NCBI GenBank assembly: GCA_030267565.1
Contig: BRXU01000011.1
Coordinates: 293,501 to 357,500, forward strand
Source of the DNA: Pleodorina starrii
Lineage: Eukaryota > Chlorophyta > Chlorophyceae > Chlamydomonadales > Volvocaceae
Direction: 5' to 3'
DNA: 64,000 bases
The stretch's first letter is position 1; each line of letters opens with the position of its first letter. A model generated the notes under the pieces. It worked only from the letters and a program-made list of their open reading frames with translations. It did not search any database and was not told the DNA's origin. The position numbers were made by a program, and so were the translations under genes. Below, in pieces: positions 1-11,500 of the stretch.

Positions 1-132
1 CAGCCCTCTGGTTTATCAATAGTGGTCTTGTTGCCTGGATGCTACAACGAGTACCAAAGCCGCCTCGTACTCACACAACCGCCTCCCTACCTCCCGTCCC
101 CCTCCCATTCCCCCCCGTCCTCCTCTTCAAAG

Positions 133-1782
133 GCGCACTCGGACCTGGTGACTTGTGTGGACACCACCGACAACTTGCTGCTGAGCGCATGTGAGTGGGG
201 GGGGGAGGGAGGGAGGCAGGGAGGGGGAAGGGCCGTGAGATGCGGGTGGATGTTTGGGAGGGACTGTGAGTGGGGAGTTGGGAGGGGCCGTGAGTGGGGT
301 CAGTGGGGTCCGCGTGCCCGCGGAGGGGGAAGGGGGAAGCCGGGGGGAGCCGCGGGGGGGGGGGAAGAGTTAGTTAGCGGGGGTTGGCGGGGTTTTAGGG
401 TTTCAGGGTTCGTGCGGGGCGGCGGAGGAGGGCACCACATGCCATCCTGCCCGGCCGCAAGATGCGGCAGCCCCAACGCTCGATTACATCATACAGCATA
501 AAGGTTGCGTCGATGACGCAAAAAACGACTGTTAATATTTGATCGCGCCCCGATCCAACTCGACCGACCCCGACCCGGACCCGGACCCGCTCCCCCCTCT
601 GTGGTATGACTGTGGCTGTGTGGCTGCAGCCGTGGACGGCTTCATGTGCATCTGGGACTTCCGGCAGCTCAACATGACCCACGGGTCGGTCGCCGGCCCC
701 GTGGTAAAGCTGCAAATCGACACGCAGCCCATCCTCAAGGTGCGGACCTCGCCCTCGAAACCTCCAAGCCCTCGAAACCTCCAAGCCCTCGAAACCTCCA
801 AGCCCTCGAAACCCCACGCCCTCGAAACCCCACGCCCTCGAAACAAGTCAACGTTGCTGCCAATGTTCCGTTGCCGCCAATGTTCCGTTGATGCCAATGT
901 TCCATTCTCCAGAGTCGCATTGATTACGATACTTCGCCGTTCGTGATATTCTCCTTTCTCGTCCCCGTCCGCCTGTCTGCACACGAGCGCGCGCCGCCGT
1001 TTGCGGGTGTTGGTTTCGGAGGGGGGGGGGTAAAATCAGGTTATCGAATGGTTTTTTGGGGACCATTTGGAAACTCGGTACACTGTTTGTTTTGCAAAAT
1101 GTAATCTAAATGTTTCGGTAAACACCCAACTGTCAACTCCCAACCGACGCAGGTTGCCGTCACCGGAGCGCCCCACTCGCGCCTGGCCGCGATCAGCACC
1201 TACCAGGGTGAGTGAGGGGTGAGGGGTGGGGGTGACAAGTAGCGAGGGGCGATGCCAGGGTCTTTTTTAGGCGCCAATGCGTCTTTAATGTCGTATACCA
1301 ATGTATTGTGTGTCATGTCGCTTTATTGGGGGGGCCTGGTTGCTGCCACCAGCGCCAATAACGCACCTCATTCTCATTTCCCTTCTTGCATTCTCATTTC
1401 GCGTTTCCCATACCCTCCCGCGCTCCCTTCCTCTCCCTCTCACTCTTTCTCCCTCTCACTCTTTCTCCCGCTCACTCTTTCTCCCGCTCATTCTTTCTCC
1501 CGCTCATTCTTTCTCCCGCTCACTCTTTCTCCCGCTCATTCTTTCTCCCGCTCATTCTTTCTCCCCTCCCCCTCCCCCCCCGCCCCCCCAGGTCTGTATG
1601 TGATGGACTTCAACAACATGTCCGCCCCGCACACCATCGCCCCGCCGCCCTTCGCCGACGGCCGCCCCTTCAAGTACTACCACGACATCCGCTGGGCGGG
1701 CGGACCGGGCGCCCCCGGCCAGCCGGTGCTGTTCGCCGCCTCGGACGACCCGCGCATCGACCTCTACGGACTGTCCTTCTAA
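133..1782 (+). CDS. WD40-repeat protein, C-terminal part
   Basis: Four exons are visible: about 133-190, 630-739, 1153-1207 and 1592-1782; the phases agree at every join and the last exon ends in TAA. Joining exons 1 and 2 creates the classic WD40 blade text LLSASVDGFMCIWDFRQ: a Ser-Ala-Ser strand, then Asp-Gly, then Trp-Asp. An AHSDLVTC stretch precedes it, matching the GH end of a blade. The last exon reads GLYVMDFNN and later LFAASDDPRIDLYGLSF, consistent with a final blade. WD40 propellers are scaffolds for protein complexes; the specific family is not recognisable from this fragment. The 5' part lies outside the window, and the acceptor before position 133 (AAAG) is less certain than the others. 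Confidence 0.75.
752..844. repeat. 17-bp minisatellite in WD40-gene intron
   Basis: About five tandem copies of a unit close to CCCTCGAAACCTCCAAG, the last ones diverged to CCCCACG. It lies in the intron 740-1152 just after the splice donor, so open frames across it are not coding. Confidence 0.8.
1429..1568. repeat. 16-bp pyrimidine-rich minisatellite
   Basis: Roughly eight copies of CTCATTCTTTCTCCCG-like units immediately before the acceptor at 1591. It forms a very long polypyrimidine tract for the last exon of the WD40 gene. Open frames through it are repeat artefacts. Confidence 0.8.
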
Positions 1783-2105
1783 ACTAAACGGCCCAACCGC
1801 CGCTGAAGGGAAGGACCTTCATGGGCTGGTGGTGGTGGTGGTGCTGCAGGGCCCGGTGCAGGGAAGCTGAGCCGCGGGGTGATGGGGGTTGGGGTGGGCG
1901 GGCGAGAGCCGAGGAGGAGGAGCAGAAGGGGGGGACGGAAGTGCTTGACGGAAGGTGAAGTGGGAGCTTCAGGAAGGGGGACGCCTTGGGGCGGGCCTTG
2001 CAAGGAGAGGCGGGGGAGGGTCTGGAGGGTTTTAGGGTTGTTTGGAGGTTTTGCGGAGGTTTGGGGTTGTGTTTGGTGCTGCAGGCGAAAGGGATTGTTA
2101 CGTAA

Positions 2106-2110
2106 TGTAA
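2106..2110 (+). terminator. TGTAA polyadenylation signal, WD40 gene
   Basis: TGTAA lies 324 nt after the WD40 stop codon. TGTAA is the dominant polyadenylation signal of volvocine algae, so the 3' UTR probably ends about 15 nt further on. Confidence 0.6.
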
Positions 2111-2123
2111 AAGACAAGACGCC

Positions 2124-2160
2124 TGGTTGGTTGGTTGGTTGGTTGGTTGGTTGGTTGGTT
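2124..2160. repeat. (GGTT)n microsatellite
   Basis: About nine GGTT units directly downstream of the likely polyadenylation site of the WD40 gene. Confidence 0.85.
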
Positions 2161-3833
2161 GGGCTCGCAGGACGAGAGGGGTCGCTAGATAAGGTAAGGC
2201 AAGATAACAAACAGCTGTGCCTGGTGGATCAAGAGTCTCGAGGGGGACAGGAGGTGGGACAAGCGCAGGGGGTCGTGGAGCAGGGAGGTCGCGGAATACG
2301 CGACGCGACAGTGGTGGTGGCGGCGGTTGAGGGGCGCTGAGGTGGGCCCGAGTGCTTGGGTCGTGCTGCTTCTGCTGCTTCGGTGGCGGCGGCGGTGGTG
2401 GTGGTTGGTGGTTGGTGGCGAGCTTGGTACATGCGGATTCTCGTGGGGGTGTCGGTCGGTGCTTGTCTGTTTGTCAGGACACCCGCAGGTTGTGCAGGCA
2501 GCAGGATGGGCGCAGGCGCAGGGGAAGAAGAGCCGCCTAGTTTCCGGGTGCGGTTGGTCAGTGTTGTGGGCTTTTGGTCTGCGCGCGCATGTGTGTATGT
2601 GTGTGTATGTGTGTGTTCGTGCCATCGTTTACGGTAGCCGTCGTCCTGACGCCTTTCGCGACGGTTTCGATGTGGGGCGTCGGTGTGGGGCTGTGCGGGC
2701 GGGCGCGTGTGTGTGTGCGTGCGTGTCGGCCCCCTCCTCCTCCCCGGGGGGTTCAGGGGGGAGGGTCTCTGTTTCGGGTCGGCGATGAGGGCGGGGCGCT
2801 CTCGGGCTAGCAGGGCCGGCGAAAGCCGGCAAGCTCGACCTTTTCAATGGGGCCAACGGCAGGGGCACAAGGGCTTGGGGCCGAGTCGCGAGGATGCTGC
2901 ATCACATCCTCGCCAGGCACCGTCCTCGCCGGTTTGCCACTCTCTCGTTCCACCTTTTTTTGCCAAAAACAAAACAGAAAAACGAAACAAAACACGGATT
3001 GATTTGGGTCCACAGGCGCCGGGATGGTGCGCATTCAGTGGGAGGGAGTTGAGGCTCCCCGCAGAACAGGGGGGTGAATTGTGAGGTGAGGGGAGAGGTT
3101 AGGTAAGGGGAGGAGGGGGGCGTGGAGGCTCCACCGCAGAAAGTGTGTAGTCGTGGTTGCCACAACTGCGGGCGGGCGGGCGTGGAGGGGGGTTGCACCA
3201 GAGCCTCGGAAGGGCAGCACGGACCAGCGGGGCCAAGCTGTGGCGCAAGGGAGTGTATGGGTCTGGCGTTTCAAAAGGTGCTGCGGCCGGCAGAGTCAAA
3301 GTGTGCTGCGGCCGGCTCAGTCTGTGAGTAACAGTCTGCGAGATCGTTCTTGTGGCCATCGGCGTCTTTGGGGGGCCCTGGATTTGTGCGCGCGCAGAGC
3401 AGCCAACCCACAAGGTGCAACCTACTGTACTACACGACGCGAACTGAGGAGGCGAGAGACGCTATGTAGAGTGACCGGTATTTGATACAGTAACTTTGGA
3501 CGTTGGACCTCAATCTTCGTCTGCCACGGGAACTTGCGAAGCAGGCATATGCCGCTGCCCCGTTCGTCCCGAAACTTGTCGAGAAGTCGTGGCGTCGAGG
3601 CAGAAACGAGGCTTCCCACCCCTACCTGCTACGAGCAGCCAACGGCCAACAGCTTTGCAACAGCTCGTTCCCTCGTTCATTGCCGCAGCTGGGATTCGTA
3701 GCCTTGCTGAATAATGTTGCTGTAGCGTTTATGTTTTGTACGGTGGGGACTTCCATTAGGCCAACTCGGCCAGCGAGACGGCCTGTCACATTCCTCACCG
3801 GCCGGCGGCCGCGCTAGCCGTAGAATTGTTGCA

Positions 3834-5115
3834 ATGACTGGTACACAATTAGAACCAGATCGCATTGTGGAGTTATTTAACCTTCGTGAACGCGGCGTCA
3901 TACCAGCTGGAAATGCCATATATGTGCAGTCGGGCGACTCAAGCGACTTCGATGGTCAGCCTAAAGCAATAAGTGTTTTTTTGTGCCTGTCTCTATTTTG
4001 TTCTGTGAATTATCGGACCGTGCGGTGGCCATCTCGTGGTGTATGCGACGGTTCGCCTTTTCGCGCGACCAGGGTACCTCATCGCTGCAGCTGGGGATGT
4101 CCTTCAAAGACAAACACCGAATCTCAATTTCGCTGTTGTGGTAAGTGTAGCCCGCAGAGACAAGCTGGCGGACCTGCCGTTAGTTCCGGTCCCAAGGGCC
4201 CTTCGCCCGCTGCAGTTCGCGCTGCGCTGCCCGCATAGCACTAAGCGCCAGACACAACATGTTTTTTAACGCCATATAGCCTGGTGTGTTCAACATCGGG
4301 AACCCTTGGCAGCTGTGAATGGCGGGCCCGGCTCCACAGCACCCGGCTCCGGAGTTGCAGCCAATCGACAGGCGGAGCGAATAAATTCACAATGTTGCTT
4401 ATGCGCAGTGAATCTCCAAAGTTTGATAATCTCATCTCCAGCTCACCTAATGCGCACGTACCGACGTCCAGGTTCCGGAGCGGCGCGCCTGGCGGGACAA
4501 AGATGAGCCCGACACCACCAAGCACGACCCGGCCTATGGAGAGGAGGTACTGGCCACCGCCGGCGCCGTGCTGCGACATCTATGCCCGCGGACGGCCCTG
4601 GTTCGCGGCCCGCTCAACCAGCGCAACCTCGTCCCCTGGCGGATGAGCTTCAATGAGCATGAAAAGTACGGCCCGCTGCTGCAGGGCCTGCCGCCAGGTG
4701 TGTGGGCTGGGTGCGGACAAGAAATACGGCACCGCGGCCAAGGAGCCGCGGCCAAGGAGCATTCGTGCAAATTCACTCTTCAAATGCCCCTCGTCCCCCG
4801 GGTTTCTCAACCGCATGGTCACTCGCCCACTCGCTCGTTTGTTCTCTCTCCGCCGCAGTTGACACGCAGTGGACGCAGCTGCGTGAGCTTGCAGACCGCG
4901 TCCTCAACCCCGAGGTCACCAGCGTGCTCCTGGACATGAACGGCTCGATAGGCTATCTGGACAGTCTCGTCAAGGCGCTGGGGCCGGAGGGCGAGGAGGT
5001 GCGTGGGCGCGGTGTTCATGTCGTCGTATTTGCCGTATACCTGCAGTACATTGCATCGTACACAAGATTCGTCCGTTCTTGGGAGGGCGATGAGGTGCAA
5101 GAGGAAGGGGAGGTG

Positions 5116-5146
<31 letters not shown>

Positions 5147-7032
5147 GGAAGGAGGAGGAGGAGGGAGCGCGGAAGGGGGAGGAGGAGGAGGAGTTGGTAA
5201 CCCCACCGGCAGACGCGTGGAGGTCTGCCTGCTGCAGTCTGCATTCTGCAGGGCCAACCGCCCGCCTGGCCTCGGCCCTCGGGTCCGGTCGCTAACGCCG
5301 TCTCCGTCCCTCCGCTGCGGTATCTCTCTGTTTTACCCGCCTGGCCTCGGGTCTTGGCTGCAGCACCCCATCCTGTCGGGCCCTACTCGCTTCACCTGTA
5401 TCGTACATGTACTGCATGTTAGCATGTATTGCACTTCCAAGGGGCTCTTCCTGTGGCCGCGCGCAGGTCCTGGGTCGCAAGATGAAGGCCGCCGGACTGC
5501 CAGTGGTCCTCATGGCGGGGGTGCAAGCGGAGTTGGCGCCGCAGACGCTGCCGCTGCCCGGAAGGTGGGGGGGAAGGGGAGGTGGAGGGCAGGTGGAGGA
5601 CAGGCGGAGAACAGGTGGAGGGGAGGTGGACGGGGGAGGTGGAGGGCAGGTGGAGGGCAGGGGACGGATCTCCGGGGGCCCCGACAAAACCGGCCCTGCA
5701 GCGAAGTCCCCTCTGCCCCGCAAAGCTGCCTTGTGACATCTTCCCCATCATCTGACCCACCTGCGTCACGGCGTCGCACCTACGGTACCCGCCTGTTTGA
5801 TTCCACGCGGTTTGCACGCACCTACGTGCTGATACACGGTTATACAGATCGGTGTACAGATCTCTAATCTGTGTGAGGCTAGATCTGCGATGGTTCGGCA
5901 TTGCACTCACTCACCTGTGTGTATGGCTGTGTGTATGGCTGTGTGTATGGCTGTGTGTATGGCTGTGTGTGCGCCCAGGGACCCCCGCGCCACCGCCAAC
6001 GCCATCTACCACCCGGACGGCGTCCGCGTGCTGCTGCGTCTGGCCAAGGAGCACGACGTGCCGCTGCTGTTCGTCACCAACAACGCCTGCAATCGGTTGC
6101 TGCGTTTCGGCGACGCGGGCGAGGTGGCGGCCGGGCTGGGGCTGGTGGCGGGGGGGCTGCTGAGGCGCATCAGCGACACCTGGTTCGGGCTTCCGCACCT
6201 GCAGGGTGAGAGGCTTTGAGAGGCAGCCGGGCCGGGTGAGAGGCTGTGAGAGGCAGCCGGGGCTTGGGGAGCAGGCAATTAGGATGCAGCGGGCGGGCTG
6301 TAGATCCCTCCCCCTCCCCCGCTCTTCTGAGAGGGTACCGGTACTTCAGGGTTTAGGGAGAGGACACCCGAGGTAGGTGCCCTGAAGGCCCGAGAAGGGC
6401 ATCCGGCCGAGCCTGCGCCTTTAAGCAACACCCACACATGGGGACATGGCCCCCCGACCCGACCCGACACACTTACCAGTTAGTTACCCGCTGGCCCGCG
6501 GGCTCTCCCTTTCGCTTCCGAGGGCCAGCAGCCCAACGTAGCAACCACCACCGCCACCACCACAACCGAAACCCGGTCGGCTGCCGCCCGCAGGCAAGTG
6601 CGTCCCCTTCGACTGGGTCGCTTTCACGGCAATGCTGTTGTACGGCAGGGAGCCGTCCGCCATGAAGCTTGTACGGCAGGAGCTGTGGGTGGGCGCGAAC
6701 GACTCATCTGTTCTGGTGCTGCGGGATACGAGTGAGTACGGCAGTCCGTTGTACTGCAGCAGTACGGCAGTCGTATGCGCCTCGCCCACGTGGCGTCCCG
6801 ATTCCTCAAGCATGTGCCTCCGTCTTCTCTCGTTCTCTGCTGCTGCTGCTGCTGATGCTGCTCGCTACTCCATTGATTGCTTTTCGTAGGCCAGCCTCAG
6901 GGCGATATCGTTGCGAAGAACCTGGAGGGCACGGAGTTGTACGGCATTGTGGAATCAGTGTACGACATTGACCATGCGGCAATGCTGGCGCTGGCGCGAC
7001 ACGCTGCGGCTAACGCAGCAGCCAACCCTTGA
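3834..7032 (+). CDS. Divergent nucleoside-hydrolase-like protein
   Basis: Exons 3834-3954, 4073-4140, 4472-4697, 4859-4998, 5467-5564, 5979-6205, 6594-6731 and 6890-7032 join in phase to 386 aa ending in TGA. The order of motifs resembles inosine/uridine-preferring nucleoside hydrolases, which cleave ribonucleosides to base and ribose. An Asp-rich N-terminal segment DSSDFDG (about residues 34-41) sits where the Ca-binding DxDxGxDD loop is expected. A strand GLPVVLMAGV (about 191-200) matches the VVVMGG strand. DPRATANA follows, like the conserved DPxAA, then VPLLFVTNNA, then VPFDWVAF (about 297-304) where the family has HDPLAVA. The usual catalytic His is replaced by Phe, and the DxD loop is incomplete, so activity is doubtful. 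The second exon and the GTCAGC donor at 3955 are the weakest parts. Length is slightly above the 310-350 aa usual for the family. Confidence 0.6.
5098..5196. repeat. GAG/GGA purine tract in intron
   Basis: An almost pure purine run of GAG and GGA triplets in the intron 4999-5466; the Glu-rich open frame over it is not coding. A related tract of AGGTGGAGGGC-type units occupies about 5563-5666 in the next intron. Confidence 0.75.
5281..5338 (+). repeat. Dispersed intronic motif, copy A
   Basis: Carries TCGCTAACGCCGTCTCCGTC followed by CGCTGCGGTATC, a T-rich stretch and TTTTACCC. The same text recurs almost unchanged at 10999-11058 and in shortened form at 57391-57440 and 57955-57990, each time inside an intron. 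Function unknown. Confidence 0.6.
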
Positions 7033-8542
7033 TCGATCCCGTCCGTGCGCAGCTCTCTCCCCCTGCCCTGCGTGGCCATCTAAGAGACATTTCATGGCGG
7101 ACATACATAGGGCCCCAGTAGCAGTTGAGACACGCCACGGCACGTCGTACCGCATTACGCCTTCACGTGTCCATGCATCGCAAAGACAGCGATCGCCACG
7201 TGTATCTTCCCCTGGAGCCCACTGCTGTAGCAAATACGACATAGGTGTATCTTAATCAGGACGGAGTACTGAGACCTAAGACAGCACGTTCACACACACA
7301 CACACACACAACACATCGCACCGAAGATGAAACATTTGCGCTGCACACGGCGTCGTGGGTTGGCTGCATGCATGGGTTGGGCGTGGTTGGGAGTACTGCG
7401 TTTGGTGCTTGGTGCTGACTCCATTTGATGCTTTTGGGGGATTTTTTTCTGTTGCTTTATCAGCATCATCATCATTGCAACCATTTTCCCGCTGCAAGAA
7501 TCACATTGCGTATTTGCGTTTCCTGTTGCCAGACTGGTGACGTCTGGTGAGGACTGGTGCGAATTCTCTGTATGGAGTGGCAACGGCCTGGGACTGCTGT
7601 TGACGACGACCAGTCCGTCATGCGCTCTCTCAGGGTGTTACCGTGTTCGGCTTGCTCTGCCCCGGCGCCCCGCGGAATGGGGATATGGAAATATGGCCTC
7701 CGTTGGTACTGCATGCGTGCATGGGCTCCTGGAAGCAGCCTTCTTTGACCAGGAGTGGGATTCAAACGAAGACAGAGATGTTCCAAACCGGACTGTAGCC
7801 TGGGGCATGCACCGAAGGGAAGATAATTCATCAAGACTTGTAACTTGTTATGCTGTGCGAAGGCAGTGGCATTCGCAGTTCAGACGCACAAGTCGAGCGC
7901 AATCAAACGCATGTGCACATCACAGGCTGTCCTGTACCTTTGAGTGTCAATCCTATCGGTAGGTGCACACAGTAAACGTTATCGCTCTTTTTATCGCTTG
8001 GTTTTGGCAACGGGCGATTATGGCGATCGGACGATAACGGCGATTCACGTGCGGCGCCCATGGACAAGCAACAGTCGTGCAGGCCCGCTGTCGTCGAGTC
8101 CCCATTAATGATGATAGGGTAAATCAATCATACTAATTATTCGCGACAAAAAAACATTCATCGGCCAAGCCAGGCGTAAGAACGGACCACGGCAAAGCGG
8201 ATCGAGCTGTCGCGCCGGCTCGCCCTGTCCGTCGTCGTCGGCTTCGTCCATGACGGAAGGCTTCATTTACGAAAGCGCATATTTTTAAGCTCGTAAAATT
8301 TCCGTTACGATGCCTCCATTCCGGTTTGTGAAGAATTAGCAAGGAAAGATGAGAGCTGGCAGCTTTCAGGGTCACAGGCGTACGAATGGTCATACAGTAC
8401 TGGCACTAAAGCTTCGCATTTTTTTCTTGCATCAATACGCAGTGCTTATGCTTGATTTGTAAGTTTCTGATGATAATAAGGCATTTAGCAGATAAGCTAA
8501 ATGTTTCTAAAAGCGATTTGATTGGTGCAAGCCCGAGCCAAA
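7033..8542. other. 3' UTR and intergenic spacer
   Basis: Holds the likely 3' UTR of the upstream gene, a (CA)n run at about 7291-7312 and the promoter/5' UTR of the gene starting at 8543. Around 7980-8045 GCGATTAT/ATAACGGCGATT-like words recur in both orientations. I see no convincing coding sequence. Confidence 0.5.
7839..7843 (+). terminator. Possible TGTAA polyadenylation signal
   Basis: First TGTAA I see after the nucleoside-hydrolase-like stop codon, about 807 nt downstream. The distance implies a long but not unusual algal 3' UTR. Confidence 0.35.
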
Positions 8543-11500
8543 ATGGGCAACGGGTTGTCGACATTCCTCAAGAAGGATTTGGACTGGGAAGAGTACGTTC
8601 GGCAGGAATGGCGCAGCGAGACCTCAAGAATGTTGGATGGCCTGGGTGGTGAGCCCCGACTGTCGGGCGTTTGGACCCTATCCAGCTCCAATCATCGGGC
8701 ACCAAGTATTTTGCAGCTAAGCTGTACTTTATCATGAATTTCTGCAATTCTCAGGTCTGGGGCGTCAACCGATACCTCGCGGCGCAAGTTTCTCTAAGAA
8801 AATAACGCTCCTTGGGGTGAGTGCGAAGGCTGGGAAGTTATGGAATACGTGGCAATACATGCGACCATTGTAAGCAATTGTAATTCTGCAATATATTTAG
8901 CTTCATTGGCGATTGTATGTCCCTTTCTTGGGTGGTCAGGTTTTGTGCGACATTCTTCCGCAGCTTTTGCGACGGATTGGGACAAGATACTAGAAGGAGA
9001 TCCTTCCTTTACAATTGCAAAATTAATGGCATACTGCTCGCTTATCCCGCCGTGATACGCAGCCGAACTTGCCCGCGACCGCCCAACTCCCAGTGGCATT
9101 CGCATGCTAACATTCGGCGCGACCGGGCACCGCCCACTCGAGCACGACACTTAAAATCCTGCTTTTACGATCGCAGGATGAATTAAACAGACATGGCACG
9201 GAGCTCGAAGAGTTCTTCAACCTCATCCCAACCGGCGACGGCGGCCGATGCGGACAGAAGTACACCCCAGCCGAAAGGTCAGAGCGGGAGCATGCGCCTG
9301 GCCTTGAGCAGCGCAGGAAAGGGATCTGGTGGAGTTTCAAACCCAGTTATACCCAGGCCGGGGGAGGGCCCAGTCCTCCCAGGCGCAGGCCAGCTGTGAA
9401 CCCGGTCGCCCACAACGCACTGCACAGTACGGCGAAGAGTCACCCGTGAGCCATGACAATTCGGCACGCTCCTGTGATCCGGGCTTCCTGTGCATTTGGT
9501 GTTATTGGCATGTCGGTCTAAAGGTCACTGCACGGCGCCCGCCCACCCGTGCCGCCGCAGGGCCAAATTGGCTCTTCCGACACTGCTGGCGAAAAATCAA
9601 GGTGAGGCCGTGCACACGCTCACCCTTGATAGGGTTGATGTTCCGTTGGTGGGCGGCTGCACTTACCAATCCGGTGTATGTCACATACACATTACACACG
9701 TAGGACCGGTGAGATACATAACAGACAAACACACACAAGCACACAAGCACACGCTCACTCCCCACTGATGGTGGCGGCTCGGCCGCGGGCGTACTTTGCC
9801 TCACTCGCAGGGCCCTCGCAACCGCCGGCCGCCTGGCGGCAGCGAGTGCACGCCGCCCGTCGGAGGGCCCTCCTGGTGATCCGGGTGATGGTGCTGCTGA
9901 TGGCAGAGGCCAAAATCAAGTCGGCGCCCGTGCCGCGACTCGACAAGTTCGACTTTGCCATCTACTCAACGCTGGGTACGTGCCCTTCTGTCTGTCTGTC
10001 TCTGTGCGTACCTGCGTATGTGTGTGTATGTGCGCATGTGCGATTGTGCGTGCGTGCGTCCATCGCATTTACGCAACGCGCGTGCGTGCACGTGTACAGT
10101 AGTAAAGGTGCCCATGCGTGGCCACGAGCGGCTTTGCAATGAAACACCGCATTGCATCCATCCTCCCATCCTCCTATCCTCCCATCCATCGGTGTAGGCG
10201 CCGACTGGCACCGGGTGGCTGACGAGCAACAGCGCTACATGACGCTCCGAGACCAAGTGGAGCAAGCGGCGGTGGGTGCGCATGAGTTTGGGTGGCATGA
10301 GTTTGGGTGTAATTGGGGGTAGAGACGATACCGCAGTGGAGGGGCGTAGGATGTACAGATGTAGGCCAGGGCCAGGGCCAGGGGAGCAGGGCGGGGCTGG
10401 GCGAGGATGGTCTGGGGAGGGTGGGGTTGCGGAAAGGGTGGACAAGGAGGCGTCAGCGTGCCAACAAGAAGCTGAGAAATGCTGTTGCGGGTGTGACCAG
10501 CAACAAAATGCTTCTCATTTGAGAAGGCGACGTGAGGAGTAAGGAGCCAGAGGCGCAGTCTTTTCACTCCCCCCACCCATGACCCATTCATTCGGGGTTC
10601 GATCCTTCTCAAGTTTAGATTACCGTAGCCAGCCCTTTCCGCCGGCCGGCCGTGCGGTGCGGCCACCTGCCGCCCCGTTGCACCCACCATCGCAGGTCGC
10701 ACTGCAGGACGCAATCTACGCGGCGACGGTGCAGATGGAGCGACCCAGCCCGGGGTGAGTGCGTGACCCAGGGGTTGCGGCTGCTGTTGTTGCGGTGGGC
10801 TCAGTGCCCCCGGAAGGGTAGAGCCGCCAGCGGGCCAGCGGGCCAGCGGGTCGCCACCCGGCCGAGTAAGGCCCTGGAAGTGTCGGACCATTTCCCCCTC
10901 CAGCGCCCTCTTCGCCGCGTTTCTCTGGTCCAGTTCCTTACTCTCCCGCCCCCACCCCATCCCCCTAACCCCCGCCTCCGTAAATAACTTACGTTCCAGG
11001 GTCCGCTCGCTAACGCCGTCTCCGTCCCTTCGCTGCGGTATCCCTTTTCTTACCCCGCCTTTGTGAATGCTCGCACGGTATGCCCGCTACCTCCCTCCAT
11101 CCAGCTCACCACGCGCGAGCGCGGTGGTGTCACCCCGGGCCTCGCCGTCCGGTAGCAGGGCGGAATCGAGGTCTGCAGGTGAGGGCTGAGGCTTAGCCAC
11201 GTATGAGGGCTGAGGGGCGGTGGAAGAGTATGTGCCTTGCTGCGTGTGCGACAGGTGATGCGGGTACGCCTCCTCCCTGTAAGGGAAGATGGTCCGTGAG
11301 GCGAGAGCACCCGGGCTGGTTTTTGTTGCCGTCAGGCCCCAACTCATGCCCTTCTGTTGAACTTGCGAACCCGCCCGCCCTTCCGCGGCTTTGGTGTCCT
11401 TACACGTCATATCGGCGCAGCCGACGGACAGGATGGGGCGCAACCGCAAGCCGTCAGCCGCGGAGCGACTCCCAAATCAAGGATGGCCCGTAGCGCCGGC

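Larger units (their letters stand above)
1783..3833. other. 3' UTR and intergenic spacer
   Basis: GC-rich spacer between the WD40 stop and the first ATG of the nucleoside-hydrolase-like gene. It holds the WD40 3' UTR, the GGTT tract and TG-rich stretches near 2590-2625 and 2705-2725. Overlapping open frames here have repetitive composition and no recognisable domain. A frame starting near 3503 is more protein-like, but it stops before 3834 and does not join in phase; it is probably 5' UTR of the next gene. Confidence 0.6.

Noticed and set aside
3503..3817. Frame MDLNLRLPRELAKQAYAAAP before the nucleoside-hydrolase-like gene
   Set aside because: It stops at 3817 and has no in-phase donor leading to the downstream exons; most likely 5' UTR.
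8935..9055. Possible exon FVRHSSAAFATDWDKILEG between exons 2 and 3 of the USP-domain gene
   Set aside because: Protein-like text, but its phase does not match the phase-0 ends on both sides; exon 2 joins directly to 9177. A minor isoform cannot be excluded.
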